From Synechococcus sp. RS9909 (lineage in GTDB: Bacteria > Cyanobacteriota > Cyanobacteriia > PCC-6307 > Cyanobiaceae): a DNA stretch of 64,000 bases. Below are positions 1-9,108 of the stretch, piece after piece. The notes beneath the pieces were generated by a model that saw only the letters and a program-made list of their open reading frames with translations, did no database searches and was not told where the DNA came from. The stretch's first letter is position 1, and every line of letters begins with the position of its first letter. The translations under genes and the position numbers were made by a program. The stretch spans positions 2,168,422 to 2,232,421 of the forward strand of contig NZ_CP047943.1 in assembly GCF_014279595.1 (NCBI RefSeq), read 5' to 3'.

Positions 1-144
1 AAGGTCCGTCATCTCACCGAAGAAATTCAGTCGCTTGAGGAGTACAAAGAGCACCATCCCGGCGACAACCACGACCCCACGTCGTTGGAGGTATATTGCG
101 ACGCCAATCCGGATGCTCCTGAGTGCCGGGTGTATGACGACTGA
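1..144 (+). CDS. cp12: CP12 Calvin-cycle regulatory protein, 3' end only
   Basis: Only the last 47 codons are inside the window; the frame is open at base 1 and stops with TGA at 142-144. The C-terminal end CDANPDAPECRVYDD carries the paired cysteines and the ECRVYDD ending typical of CP12. CP12 is a small, disordered, redox-controlled linker that ties phosphoribulokinase and GAPDH into an inactive complex in the dark. A strong hairpin terminator follows at 189-215. The start lies outside the window. Confidence 0.93.
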   Translation, partial: KVRHLTEEIQSLEEYKEHHPGDNHDPTSLEVYCDANPDAPECRVYDD

Positions 145-188
145 GTCGGCTCCCTGCCAGCACCAGCGTTGCGGACGCTGAACCCAGG

Positions 189-215
189 GCCTGCAGGCAA
201 GACCTGCAGGCTTTT
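189..215 (+). terminator. Rho-independent terminator after cp12
   Basis: A perfect 9-bp stem (189-197 with 203-211, arm GCCTGCAGG) with a 5-base loop is followed by TTTT and a T-rich run. It sits 45 bases after the cp12 stop and should end that transcript. It could also act on the convergent small gene ending at 231. Confidence 0.85.
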
Positions 216-230
216 GTTGTGGTCCGACGC

Positions 231-413
231 TCAGAGCTCCTCGTCAAATTCAGACGGGCTGCCGGTGAGGGAACACACCACCGCCTCCTCATCTTTCATG
301 GCACGCACCTCGGCGATCGGGCGCCCCATGCGGCGCAGTTCGTCGATCTGCTCTTCGGTCTGACAGCGGGCGATCACCGCACCCTGGGCATCGAAACAGG
401 TGAAGAAAGTCAT
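231..413 (-). CDS. Conserved small hypothetical protein (60 aa)
   Basis: A 60-residue acidic soluble protein starting MTFFTCFDAQGAVIARC, with a hydrophobic-helical middle (EEQIDELRRMGRPIAEVRAM). The start ATG at 413 is preferred over an in-frame start 51 bases upstream because the extra residues look non-conserved. No signal peptide, membrane segment or catalytic motif is visible and I do not recognise a family. It converges with cp12. Confidence 0.6.
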   Translation of the reverse strand: MTFFTCFDAQGAVIARCQTEEQIDELRRMGRPIAEVRAMKDEEAVVCSLTGSPSEFDEEL

Positions 414-506
414 CCGTTCAGGACTCACTGCTCCCGTTATCGCCCTGAAAACGATGGCCCACAAGCGGGGATGTGAGCCGGAACACCGCCAAGAGAGGCT
501 GCCGAC

Positions 507-1496
507 TCAGACCCCGAGCTCCTGCCAGACCCGATCCAGCAAACGATCCAGCCCCTGGCCCATCGCTGCGGAGATAAGCAGCACCGGCCGACCGCTGGCC
601 TGCTCCAAACGCATCACCTGCTCGTCGCGACCGGCCTCATCCAGCAACTCCAGTTTGTTGAGCACCAGCAGTCGGGGCCGCTCCACCAGGCCATGGCCGT
701 AGGCCGCAAGCTCCTTCTCCACCACCCGCAGATCGCTGACGGGATCCTCTGAGCCACCGTCCACCAGGTGAATGAGCAATCGCGTGCGCTCGATATGCCG
801 CAGAAAATCATGCCCGAGCCCCGCCCCCTGGGCTGCCCCGGCGATCAGGCCTGGAATATCGGCAAACACGGTGCCATCACCGGTGGGGCGGCGCACGACG
901 CCGAGGTTGGGCACCAGGGTGGTGAAGGGGTAATCAGCGATCTTGGGCCTGGCGGCCGAGAGCACACTGATGAGGGTGCTCTTGCCGGCATTCGGCAAGC
1001 CGATGATCCCCACCTCGGCCAACAGCTTGAGTTCGAGCTGCAGCGGCCACTCCTCCCCATCGCGACCCTCCGTGCATTTCTCCGGAGCGCGGTTGCGATT
1101 GCTCAGGTAATGGGCATTGCCGAGGCCGCCACGGCCACCGAAAGCCACCACCAGCTGCTCACCCGGGTCCGTGAGATCGCCGAGCAGGATGCCGGTCGTG
1201 AGGTGGCGCACCTCCGTGCCGCAGGGCACCCGGATCACCAGATCCATGCCGGAGGCACCCGTGCAGCGATTCGGACCGCCGCGGCGACCATCCGCTGCAG
1301 GGAAGAGGCGCTTGTATTTGAAGTCGAGCAGGGTCTGCAGGTTGGCGTCAGCCTCGAGAATCACGTTGCCGCCATGGCCACCATCTCCCCCTGAGGGTCC
1401 TCCGGCCGGCACATATTTCTCGCGCCGGAACGCCACGATCCCATCGCCGCCGCGGCCCGCACGAACCGTGATGCGCGCCTGATCGATGAACTGCAC
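507..1496 (-). CDS. obgE: Obg-family GTPase ObgE/CgtA
   Basis: A 329-residue GTPase of the Obg family, involved in late 50S ribosome assembly and stress control. The glycine-rich Obg fold covers about residues 1-158 ([17 protein letters not shown] and repeated GG motifs). The G domain has G1 GLPNAGKST at about 166-174, G3 DIPG at about 213 and a G4 motif read as NKLE at 280-283, where NKxD is usual. GTG at 1496 is chosen because [11 protein letters not shown] matches the usual Obg N-terminus. The open frame continues to 2261, but that extension runs antisense through the neighbouring ABC gene and has no Obg character. Confidence 0.95.
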   Translation of the reverse strand: MQFIDQARITVRAGRGGDGIVAFRREKYVPAGGPSGGDGGHGGNVILEADANLQTLLDFKYKRLFPAADGRRGGPNRCTGASGMDLVIRVPCGTEVRHLTTGILLGDLTDPGEQLVVAFGGRGGLGNAHYLSNRNRAPEKCTEGRDGEEWPLQLELKLLAEVGIIGLPNAGKSTLISVLSAARPKIADYPFTTLVPNLGVVRRPTGDGTVFADIPGLIAGAAQGAGLGHDFLRHIERTRLLIHLVDGGSEDPVSDLRVVEKELAAYGHGLVERPRLLVLNKLELLDEAGRDEQVMRLEQASGRPVLLISAAMGQGLDRLLDRVWQELGV

Positions 1497-1556
1497 AGGG
1501 AGCCTCGGGCGTGGCCAACCATCAACCCTAGGATCGCGGCGAACGGGACAAGAGCA

Positions 1557-2786
1557 GTGGCCGGGGTTCGCTTCGAGGCGCTCAGCAAGACCTACCCGGC
1601 GCGCGCCGGCGGAGAGCCGGTTCCGGTGATCCGCAGCCTCGATCTGGCGATCGATGACGGTGAATTTCTGGTGCTCGTGGGCCCGTCTGGCTGTGGCAAA
1701 AGCACCCTGCTCAGGCTGCTGGCCGGACTCGACACGCCCAGCGCCGGCGAAATCCTTGTCGGAGACAGACCGGTGAGCCTGCTCAGACCGGCGCAGCGCG
1801 ATGTGGCCATGGTGTTTCAGAGTTACGCGCTGTACCCCCATCTCAGCGTGCGCGACAACATCGGCTTCGGCCTGCGACGCAGCCACCCCCGCACGTTCTG
1901 GCAACAGCTGCGGGATCAGGGGCATCGCAGCACCCGTCACCTGCCCAGCCCGCTGCGGCTGTCGTCCCCACGCGAACACCGCATCGAGGCACGCACCAGG
2001 GACGTGGCCCGAGCCCTGGAGCTGGAGCCTCTGCTCAATCGCCGCCCCAAGGAACTCTCCGGCGGGCAGAAACAACGGGTGGCGCTCGGACGGGCGATGG
2101 CGCGCCAACCGGCCGTGTTTCTGATGGATGAGCCCCTCAGCAACCTCGATGCCAAGCTGCGCGCCAGCACCCGCACCCAGATCGTGGATCTGCAGCGGCA
2201 ACTGGGCACCACCACGCTGTACGTCACCCACGATCAGGTGGAAGCGATGACGATGGGCCACCGGATTGCGGTGCTCAACCAGGGGCGCCTGCAGCAGCTG
2301 GGCACCCCGATGGAGCTCTACCGCTGGCCATCCAACCTGTTCGTGGCCCAGTTCATCGGCAGCCCGCCCATGAACGTGCTGCCGATCCGCGTGGCTTCAG
2401 GCAACACTTTGCTCCTGGGAGAACGTCGCCTCAGCCTCGAAGGCCCCCTCAGTGCCGCCCTGCCCGCTCTGGAGGGGCAGCAGCTCTCCGCTGGTCTTCG
2501 TCCTGAGCAGCTGCGCCTGGCCCCGGCCACCAACCGCAATCTGCCAGCGGAAGTGAGCCACAGCGAAGTGCTGGGCAACGAACAACTGCTCACCTGCCGC
2601 CTGCTCGATGGCCAGCATCTCGTGCAGGTGCGGGCCGATCCGGATCTGACGGTGCGCAGCGGCAGCCGGGTCCACCTCGAACCCGATCCAAACGGCTGGC
2701 GCCTTTTCGATCAGCACGGTGAAGCGATCCCGGTGCCTGACACCGCCCCACCAGCCCCCCGTGAACCCACCCTGCCGGAGCTGTAG
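1557..2786 (+). CDS. Sugar-type ABC transporter ATP-binding protein (MalK/UgpC/GgtA-like)
   Basis: A 409-residue cytoplasmic ATPase that would power a carbohydrate or compatible-solute importer. Walker [10 protein letters not shown] is at 42-50, Q-loop VFQSY at about 86, signature LSGGQ at 167-171, Walker B VFLMDEP at 187-193 and the H-loop His at about 225. A C-terminal TOBE-like region follows the [16 protein letters not shown] segment. An extra stretch of about 35-40 basic residues sits at about 108-146, between the Q-loop and the signature, where MalK proteins are normally short. The start is GTG at 1557. No permease or binding-protein gene is adjacent, so it probably serves membrane subunits encoded elsewhere; GgtA (glucosylglycerol uptake) is possible but not shown. 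Confidence 0.88.
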   Translation: MAGVRFEALSKTYPARAGGEPVPVIRSLDLAIDDGEFLVLVGPSGCGKSTLLRLLAGLDTPSAGEILVGDRPVSLLRPAQRDVAMVFQSYALYPHLSVRDNIGFGLRRSHPRTFWQQLRDQGHRSTRHLPSPLRLSSPREHRIEARTRDVARALELEPLLNRRPKELSGGQKQRVALGRAMARQPAVFLMDEPLSNLDAKLRASTRTQIVDLQRQLGTTTLYVTHDQVEAMTMGHRIAVLNQGRLQQLGTPMELYRWPSNLFVAQFIGSPPMNVLPIRVASGNTLLLGERRLSLEGPLSAALPALEGQQLSAGLRPEQLRLAPATNRNLPAEVSHSEVLGNEQLLTCRLLDGQHLVQVRADPDLTVRSGSRVHLEPDPNGWRLFDQHGEAIPVPDTAPPAPREPTLPEL

Positions 2787-2803
2787 GCCCCAGGCATGAG
2801 CCC

Positions 2804-5200
2804 TCAGCGAGGCCAGACCACACTGCAACCGGCACCGCCGTCTCCCTGCTCGGCATCACACACCTTCTCCACATAGGGCACGGTGCCCAGCCAGGCACGC
2901 AGGCCCCGTTTGAGGCGGCCACTGCCGACGCCATGGATCACCCAGACCGGCCCAGAGGCACTGCGCAGCACCTCCTCCACCGCCGACTCGGCTTCATGCA
3001 CGCGCATGCCGCGCACATCGACGGTGTTGCGGGAGGTGCGCACCTGGGCGCCACCCCCCCCGGCACGGGCCTTGACCTTCACCACAGGCGGTGGCGGCGC
3101 GGGGCGACGGCCATCCAGGCTTTCCACCGCCGCCAGATCCACTGTGCTGCGCAGCACCCCGCAGCGGACGCTGAGCTGACAACCATCGTCGGAAATGGCG
3201 AGCACTTCGGCCGCTTTGCCCAGGGACAGCAAGCGGATCCGCTCCCCCACCTCAGGGCGCCAATCGCGATGCTCACGCCGTTCCGGGCGGGGTTTGTGGT
3301 CGGCCTCCAGACGCCGCAGGCGTTGACCCGCCTGCCGCGCTGTTTCACCATCCGCCTTGCCGTCGCGCAGCCGCCGGATCAACCGCCGCACCTCCTTCTG
3401 ACCATCACGAATCGAGGTCTCCAGGCGCTGGCGGCCCTGCTCCTGGCGCTGAGAAGACTCCTGCCGCTGCCGTTCCCAGCGCGCCAGCAGTTCTTCATGC
3501 AGCAATTCCGTGCGGGCCAACAGGGCTGCCGCGTCCTCCGCCGCCGCCTGCTGGCGCTGACGCTGATCCTCCAGCCCGCGGATCACAGCATTCACATCCC
3601 CCTCGGCACGAGGGGCCAGAAGCTCCTGCGCCTGCGCGATCACGTCAGCATCCAGACCCAGGCGCGTGGCGATCGCCAGGGCATTGCTGCGACCGGGAAT
3701 GCCCCAGAGGAGGCGATATGTGGGTGAGAGGGTGTCGCTGTCGAAGGCGACCGAAGCGTTCTCGAAGCGGGGATCGCTGTATTTGAGTGCCTTCAGTTCC
3801 CCGAAGTGGGTGGTGGCGATCGTGAGACGGGCCCGATCGGCGAGGCTGCGCAGCAGCGCAGTCGCCAAGGCGGTGCCTTCGCTGGGATCGGTGCCGGCCC
3901 CCACCTCATCGAGCAGCACAAGCGCCGGTGCCGCTCCGCTGTGGAGCGCCTCGAGGATCCGCCCGATCCGCTTCACATGGCCACTGAACGTGGACAGGCT
4001 CTGCTGCAGCGACTGCTCATCACCGATGTCGGCCAGCACCTGGGCACACCAAGGCAACGAGGGGCGGCCGGAACAGGGCAGCCACAGACCGGCTCGGGCC
4101 ATCAGAGCCGCCAGGCCAATGCTCTTCAGGGTGACGGTCTTGCCGCCGGTGTTGGGGCCTGTGATCGCCACCACCCGCAGGTGGCTCGACACCTCCACGC
4201 TGATCGGCACCACGGCACCACCGCCTGCGCGGCGCTCCTGCCACACCAGCAGGGGATGGCGCAGGTCGTGGAGCACCAGGGGCGCCTCCGGGTCGGCCTC
4301 CAGCTGCGGCGGCACGGCGCCGAGCCACTGGCCATAGCGAGCCCGCGTCAGGCTCAGGTCCAACACCAGCAACACCGCACCGAGGCGGGTCAGCGCCTCC
4401 CCCTCCGCCGCGACAGCGGCGCTGAGCTCGGCGAGCACCCTCTGCTCCTCCTCCCGAATCCGTCCCTCCAGGTCGGCGAGGCGATTGCCGAGATCCACCA
4501 CCTGACGGGGTTCCACAAACACCGTGCTGCCGGAAGCGGAGCTGTCATGCACCATGCCGGGGCATTGGGCCACAGCCCCCGCCTTCACCGCCAGGACCGG
4601 CCGACCATGCCGCTCGGCGATCACCGTGTCCTGGAGCTGGGATGCCCAGCGACGGATCACCTCCTGCAGCCGATCGCGACGCTGCTGGCGCACGGTCTGC
4701 CACTGGCCCCGCAGACCCGCCAACACCGCACTGGCGCGATCGGCCACCCGCCCCCCCTCTTCAAGGGAAAACTTCAGGCGCTGCTCGAGATCGGGAAGGG
4801 TGGCCACATCCTTCAGCAGCGCCGTGCAGCGGGGACGCAGCTCCGGGTCATCGATCTGACGCCGCAGGCGCCGAGCCGCCGCCAGGGTGTCGGCGACCGC
4901 CAGGAGCGCCTCACCATCCGCGGTGCCCCCCTTGCAACAACGCAGCAGCACCGGCTCGAGATCATGCACCCCCTGAAAACTGAGGCCCCCGTCCACCACC
5001 CCATCCAGACCAGCCAACTCGATGCTGCGCGCCAGGCGCTCCCGGCTCTCGCGCAGGTCGGATGGCAGCGGCTCATCCAGGCATCGCCGTTGCCCGGCTG
5101 CCGTGCTGGCGAACTGGGCGAGGTGCTGACAGAGGCGGGGCCACTCGAGCAGCTCCAGGGTGTCGTGCCACAGATCAACGCGGCGATCAGGCCCGCTCAA
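2804..5200 (-). CDS. mutS2: MutS2 family DNA/ribosome-associated ATPase with Smr nuclease domain
   Basis: A 798-residue MutS2 protein. The core and clamp region is followed by the MutS ATPase with Walker A GPNTGGKT at about 347 and LVLLDEVGAGTDPSEG as Walker B. A long charged coiled-coil (EDQRQRQQAAAEDAAALLARTE) comes next, and a C-terminal Smr domain covers about 724-798 (VDVRGMRVHEAE, HGVGSGRLKRGLRAWL). It lacks the MutS mismatch-recognition domain, as the family does. MutS2 proteins act in suppressing recombination or in rescuing collided ribosomes. The TTG start at 5200 overlaps the stop of the upstream glyoxalase-like gene by 4 bases, so the two are probably co-transcribed. It converges with the ABC ATPase gene, 17 bases away. 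Confidence 0.94.
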   Translation of the reverse strand: MSGPDRRVDLWHDTLELLEWPRLCQHLAQFASTAAGQRRCLDEPLPSDLRESRERLARSIELAGLDGVVDGGLSFQGVHDLEPVLLRCCKGGTADGEALLAVADTLAAARRLRRQIDDPELRPRCTALLKDVATLPDLEQRLKFSLEEGGRVADRASAVLAGLRGQWQTVRQQRRDRLQEVIRRWASQLQDTVIAERHGRPVLAVKAGAVAQCPGMVHDSSASGSTVFVEPRQVVDLGNRLADLEGRIREEEQRVLAELSAAVAAEGEALTRLGAVLLVLDLSLTRARYGQWLGAVPPQLEADPEAPLVLHDLRHPLLVWQERRAGGGAVVPISVEVSSHLRVVAITGPNTGGKTVTLKSIGLAALMARAGLWLPCSGRPSLPWCAQVLADIGDEQSLQQSLSTFSGHVKRIGRILEALHSGAAPALVLLDEVGAGTDPSEGTALATALLRSLADRARLTIATTHFGELKALKYSDPRFENASVAFDSDTLSPTYRLLWGIPGRSNALAIATRLGLDADVIAQAQELLAPRAEGDVNAVIRGLEDQRQRQQAAAEDAAALLARTELLHEELLARWERQRQESSQRQEQGRQRLETSIRDGQKEVRRLIRRLRDGKADGETARQAGQRLRRLEADHKPRPERREHRDWRPEVGERIRLLSLGKAAEVLAISDDGCQLSVRCGVLRSTVDLAAVESLDGRRPAPPPPVVKVKARAGGGGAQVRTSRNTVDVRGMRVHEAESAVEEVLRSASGPVWVIHGVGSGRLKRGLRAWLGTVPYVEKVCDAEQGDGGAGCSVVWPR

Positions 5201-5583
5201 CAGCCGATCCCCCCCGGCGGTTCGTAGAGCATTTCCAGCCAGTTCCCCTCGGGATCCTGCAGATAAAAAGAGGCTGTGCCATCGCGGTGATCATGCACGG
5301 CGCCAACCGACACGCCAGCGGCCTGGAGCCGGTCGTGCACCGCATCCACCTCAGCCCGATCGCGGAAGTGGAAGGCGAAATGGGGACCGGCGGCCCTGTA
5401 CTCCGGACTCAGCAAGGCGATTCCAGCCGATCGGTCGGGCCACTGGAGATAACACCAATCGGCTGCATCCCAACTCAGCGTCAAGCCGAGCTGCTGATAA
5501 AAGGCCTTGGCCCGAGCCATGTCCTCGACCCGCACCGCCACGTGCCCGAGGCGATGCACCGCCTCCATTGGACTCTCAGCCAT
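5197..5583 (-). CDS. VOC/glyoxalase I-like protein
   Basis: A vicinal-oxygen-chelate fold protein of about 128 residues: LGHVAVRVEDMARAKAFYQQ opens the first beta-alpha-beta module and FYLQDPEGNWLEMLYEP closes the second. The His near the N-terminus and the Glu in WLEML are the expected metal ligands. The substrate cannot be told: it may be a true lactoylglutathione lyase or another VOC enzyme. Starts at 5610, 5583 or 5568 are all possible; 5583 is a compromise. The stop overlaps the mutS2 start. Confidence 0.85.
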   Translation of the reverse strand: MAESPMEAVHRLGHVAVRVEDMARAKAFYQQLGLTLSWDAADWCYLQWPDRSAGIALLSPEYRAAGPHFAFHFRDRAEVDAVHDRLQAAGVSVGAVHDHRDGTASFYLQDPEGNWLEMLYEPPGGIGC

Positions 5584-5696
5584 CGGCTCGCTGAACGATC
5601 GCCGATCCATTCTCGGGCCTGGCCATCGCATTCCGGGGCCTCCCGCCTGCACGACAGAGTGTTTTGCGGGAAGATGGCTCAAGCCGAACGACTACG

Positions 5697-7004
5697 GTGA
5701 CCAGCGGCGGCCTCAAGAGCTGGCTAATCGAACAATCGCAGGACAGCTACGGTCAGGTGCGCCTAAGCCTGATCGGCCTCTGGAGCCTCACCGGCCTCTG
5801 GGCTTTGTTCTGGCCGGTCCCCACCGAAGTCACCGGCCGCGGCGTGATGATCGTTCCCGGCGGCGCCACCCTGATCGACAGCCGGGCTGAAGGGCAAATC
5901 CGTCAGCTGAATGTCTCGGTGGGCGATGCCGTGCGCCGTGGCGATGTGCTGATGGTGCTGGATCAACCGGCACTCGAACAACAGCTGCAGCTGCAGAAAA
6001 AAGACCTGCGCGAGCTGATCCAGATCAATGCCGACCTCAATCGCCAGGACGCCATCCGGCTCACTGATGCCCGTCTGGTTCGTGACACCGCCCTGCGGCA
6101 GCTGGATCGCGAACAAGCACAACTGGAGCAACTGCAGGCCACCTACGCCCAGAAGCAAGCCGATTTTGCCCATCTGGCCCAGCGCGAGGTAGTGGCGCCT
6201 CTGGCCAAGGAGGTGGTGGCCACCTCGGATCGCAACACCCAGCTCACCGTGGACCTCGACAACCTCGCCATCCGGCGCAAGGAGGTGGTGAATGCCTACA
6301 GCAAGGTGCAGCTGGCGATCGACACCGAACAACAGCAGCGGCGCTTCCGCATCGACAATCTGCGCCGGGAGATCACCGTCACTGAGGCCAAGCTGCGATA
6401 CCAAGCCGACTTGATCGCCAAACGGGACGGCACCGTGATCGACCTGCAGGTGATCCAGGGCCAGACCGTCAAACCAGGGCAGCGGCTCGGCACGATCAGC
6501 AATACCGCCGCAGAGCGGACTGGCCAATCCCCTGAGTTGCAGGCTGTGGCCTACTTCCACCCGGCCGATGCCCGTCGCCTCCAACCGGGGCTGGGAGTGG
6601 AGGTGGTTCCCGACTGGCAGCAGCGCGGCCGCTTCGGGGGGATCCGTGGTCGGGTCAGCCGGGTGAGCCTGCTGCCCGCCACCCCGGAAGACATCAACAC
6701 CACCGTCGGCAATCCGCCCCTGGCTGAATCGCTGGTGTCAAAAGGCCCGGTGATCCGCACGGAGATCGACCTGGGCACCAGTGCCAGCAGCTTTGACGGC
6801 TACCGCTGGACCCTGTCCAAAGGCAGCAGCGTCTTCCCGATCCGTGAAGGCCTCACGCTCAAGGCCCATTCCTACGTGGAGTGGCGCACCCCCGTGAGCT
6901 ATGCGCTGCCGATCCTGCGGGACCTCACCGGCTCCTACCGCACACCCCGCCTCGATCAACAACAGGATCAACCGGACAGACGCCAGCGGGGGACCCTGCC
7001 ATGA
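5697..7004 (+). CDS. HlyD-family membrane fusion protein, NHLM bacteriocin-export type
   Basis: A periplasmic adaptor of about 435 residues. One N-terminal membrane helix (LSLIGLWSLTGLWALFW) is followed by a lipoyl-like half-motif (GRGVMIVPGGATLIDSRAEG), a long coiled-coil hairpin (about 90-220) rich in Q, L and E, the second lipoyl half (AKRDGTVIDLQVIQGQTV) and a C-terminal beta-barrel. The V-T-G-x-G-x-x-I-x-P-G-G start of the periplasmic part resembles the membrane fusion proteins of NHLP/Nif11 peptide export systems. GTG at 5697 is preferred; TTG at 5664 is possible. It overlaps the next small gene by ATGA and faces a convergent TolC-like gene. No ABC exporter is in the window. Confidence 0.85.
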   Translation: MTSGGLKSWLIEQSQDSYGQVRLSLIGLWSLTGLWALFWPVPTEVTGRGVMIVPGGATLIDSRAEGQIRQLNVSVGDAVRRGDVLMVLDQPALEQQLQLQKKDLRELIQINADLNRQDAIRLTDARLVRDTALRQLDREQAQLEQLQATYAQKQADFAHLAQREVVAPLAKEVVATSDRNTQLTVDLDNLAIRRKEVVNAYSKVQLAIDTEQQQRRFRIDNLRREITVTEAKLRYQADLIAKRDGTVIDLQVIQGQTVKPGQRLGTISNTAAERTGQSPELQAVAYFHPADARRLQPGLGVEVVPDWQQRGRFGGIRGRVSRVSLLPATPEDINTTVGNPPLAESLVSKGPVIRTEIDLGTSASSFDGYRWTLSKGSSVFPIREGLTLKAHSYVEWRTPVSYALPILRDLTGSYRTPRLDQQQDQPDRRQRGTLP

Positions 7005-7237
7005 GACGGGAATGGCCCTTTCTCGCCCTCGCCCTGGTGCTGCTAGTGGTGCTGCTTCAGGCCGATGCCCCCGAGGTTTGGTTCTGGTTCATCGCCCTGC
7101 TCGTGCTGCTCACCTGGCGCACGCTCAACCTCCGCTACCGGACACGGCTGCGTCAGATGGCGGAGCGACGGAAGAAGCGGGTCGAGGCGCAGAAAGAGGA
7201 AGCGCGGATGCATCATCAGGGCCGCTCGGCAGAGTGA
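7001..7237 (+). CDS. Small two-helix membrane protein downstream of the HlyD-like gene
   Basis: 78 residues. Two hydrophobic segments (LALALVLLVVLLQ and VWFWFIALLVLLTW) are followed by a highly basic, helical tail (RTRLRQMAERRKKRVEAQKEE). The ATGA overlap with the HlyD-like gene argues for translational coupling and a shared role, perhaps as an accessory membrane subunit of the exporter. Its last 113 bases overlap the 3' end of the TolC-like gene on the other strand. The family is not recognised. Confidence 0.7.
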   Translation: MRREWPFLALALVLLVVLLQADAPEVWFWFIALLVLLTWRTLNLRYRTRLRQMAERRKKRVEAQKEEARMHHQGRSAE

Positions 7238-8858
7238 TCGAGACCGAGGGCGTTGCGGCGACCGGCTGGAGCTGCCGCAACATGCGGGCGTAGCTGATGT
7301 TGGAGAGGGTCATCGACTCAGCGATCCCCTCCATCGACGCCGTCAGCAGAGTGATCGTGTCGCTGACATCGGTGTAATCAGCCAGACCGAGTTCATAACG
7401 GGCCCTGGCATCGCGGAACGCCTCTCTGGCCGCCTGGTAGGAGGCTTCCGCCGCCACCAGCTGACTGAGCGACGCGCGGTAGTCGTAGAAGGCGGTTTCC
7501 AGCTCCTGACGGATGCGATTGCGTTCCGCCGCCAGCTGCTGCAGCACCGCCTCCGCAGCCGAACGGCTGGCTGTCGCTTCCGCCGAGGCGGTGCCTGCAT
7601 CAAAAAAGCGCCAGTGCAGGCGCAATCCCGCGATCCAATCGGCGCGCTGACTGGACATCTGGGGGGTGTTCATCGCTTTGCAGCAGCCCTCCAGATCGAT
7701 CACCGGCTTGGTGAGCAGATCGGTACCGCCGCCGCCTGACGCGAACAGTTCCAGACGGGGCAGCAGGCGGGCCTGGCGTCGCTCCGCCTGGTTCAGCAGG
7801 GCCAGCCGCTCGGAGGCCAGCGTCTCCAGGGCCGGATTGGCGGTGAGACCATCCACAACCGTGCGTTCCAGATCCAGGGGCCAGGCGGGCTGAAGGTCCA
7901 CCTGCAGGCGGGCGGTGAGCTCGGTGCCGAAGGCGACGTTGAGGCGATTGGTGAGGGCCTGACGGCGGCTGAGCTGGAGCGCCTCTGCCTGTTCCAGGCG
8001 GAAGCGGCTCTGCTGCAGCGCAGCCTGGGCGCGCAGCAGATCCAGGCGGGGCACCAGACCGGAGCGCTTCAAGGCCTCCACTTGCTGCAGCAGGAGCTGG
8101 TCGTTGCGCACCACGGCGGCACGGATGCGCCTGAGCTGACCGGCCAGCTGCAGGTTGTAATACGCCTCGCTCACCTCCAGTTGCAGGGCCCGCAGACCAT
8201 TGGCATAGGCCTCGCTTGCCGCCTGCAGGCGCTGATCCTCCTCCGCCAGGGCGGCACCACGCTCAAAGCTGATCAGCTCCCAACCCAGCTCCAGTCCGGC
8301 CCAGGCTGTGCCCAGATTGGCCTGGATCCGATTCCAGCCATCGGTGTCCACCAGGAAGGGCGAACCCGGCGGATAAATGCCGGTGTTGCCCTCCAGCACC
8401 TTGTTGTAGATGCTGGCCTGGGAAAAGGCCCCACCAAGGGAGAGCCCCAGACGCGGCCAATAGCGGCCCTCCACAGCGCGCACGAGGCCCAGACGCTCCT
8501 GAATGCGCGCTCGCTGCGCCGCCAGCTCCGGATTGTTGGCGATCGCCACCGCAATCGCCTCCTTGAGGCTGAGCACCAGCAGCTGGCGTTGCTGCTGCTG
8601 GGCCGGGGTGGCGGGGCGCGCCTGGGGGGCGGGAGCCTGAAGGGCGGGCTGCTGCAGATCCGCCGGCGGAACGGTCTCGGCCGCCCCCCGCAGGGCCCCA
8701 TCGAGCAGCAGCAGGTCGCGATCAAAAGCCGCAAGCGAGCGCAGGAGCCCGGGAGAGGGTGGCAGGGAAGCCGAGGCCGCCTGGGGAGACGCTGCCCCAG
8801 GGGCTGCGAACAGCGGGCTGGCCATGGCAAGCGTGGCCGCAACGACAAACCGCTTCAT
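7125..8858 (-). CDS. TolC-family outer membrane efflux protein
   Basis: A 577-residue outer-membrane channel subunit. The N-terminal signal peptide (MKRFVVAATLAMASPLFAAP) precedes a low-complexity Ala/Pro/Gln linker (about 30-90). Two homologous OEP repeats follow: the first near LKEAIAVAIANNPELAAQRARIQ, the second near VVDGLTANPALETLASERLALLNQ. The long amphipathic helices form the periplasmic alpha-barrel. It would pair with an inner-membrane exporter through a membrane fusion protein such as the convergent HlyD-like gene. Its ATG overlaps the stop of the upstream small gene by 4 bases. Confidence 0.92.
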   Translation of the reverse strand: MKRFVVAATLAMASPLFAAPGAASPQAASASLPPSPGLLRSLAAFDRDLLLLDGALRGAAETVPPADLQQPALQAPAPQARPATPAQQQQRQLLVLSLKEAIAVAIANNPELAAQRARIQERLGLVRAVEGRYWPRLGLSLGGAFSQASIYNKVLEGNTGIYPPGSPFLVDTDGWNRIQANLGTAWAGLELGWELISFERGAALAEEDQRLQAASEAYANGLRALQLEVSEAYYNLQLAGQLRRIRAAVVRNDQLLLQQVEALKRSGLVPRLDLLRAQAALQQSRFRLEQAEALQLSRRQALTNRLNVAFGTELTARLQVDLQPAWPLDLERTVVDGLTANPALETLASERLALLNQAERRQARLLPRLELFASGGGGTDLLTKPVIDLEGCCKAMNTPQMSSQRADWIAGLRLHWRFFDAGTASAEATASRSAAEAVLQQLAAERNRIRQELETAFYDYRASLSQLVAAEASYQAAREAFRDARARYELGLADYTDVSDTITLLTASMEGIAESMTLSNISYARMLRQLQPVAATPSVSITLPSGPDDASALPLSAPRPASSVAPPSDAAVSGSGG

Positions 8859-9097
8859 GACGACCGTTGCTGGTTCTGGGCGGCCTGGGCCTGCAGCCGC
8901 TTGGCCCGCTGGGCCATGTCATGCAGACCAACGCTGGTGCGGGCCAGACAACCGATCGAGAAACAGATGCAAGCGCTTCCCAGCAGACCCCAGTGCACCC
9001 GGTTGGCATCCGCATGCAGTTTGGTCACCATCAACAGCACGACCACTGCCGCCGCCCAGGGCAAGCCGATGATCAGCAGCACGGTGGAACGAGACAT
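8855..9097 (-). CDS. Small two-TM membrane protein, paralog of its upstream neighbour
   Basis: 80 residues: MSRSTVLLIIGLPWAAAVVVLL as first membrane helix, then the block WGLLGSACICFSIGC as second, then a Gln/Arg-rich tail. The block WGLLGSA-C-I-C-F-S-I-G-C is nearly identical in the gene just upstream (9109-9354), so the two arose by tandem duplication. The stop overlaps the tolC-like start by ATGA, suggesting a three-gene operon. Function unknown. Confidence 0.72.
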   Translation of the reverse strand: MSRSTVLLIIGLPWAAAVVVLLMVTKLHADANRVHWGLLGSACICFSIGCLARTSVGLHDMAQRAKRLQAQAAQNQQRSS

Positions 9098-9108
9098 CGG
9101 GCCGACTC

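Noticed and set aside
1497-2261. N-terminal extension of the obgE frame
   Set aside because: The open frame runs through the opposite-strand ABC ATPase gene and lacks Obg similarity; GTG at 1496 gives the normal protein.
3806-5227. 473-codon frame antisense to mutS2
   Set aside because: No domain seen, while the opposite strand encodes full-length MutS2 with ATPase and Smr motifs.
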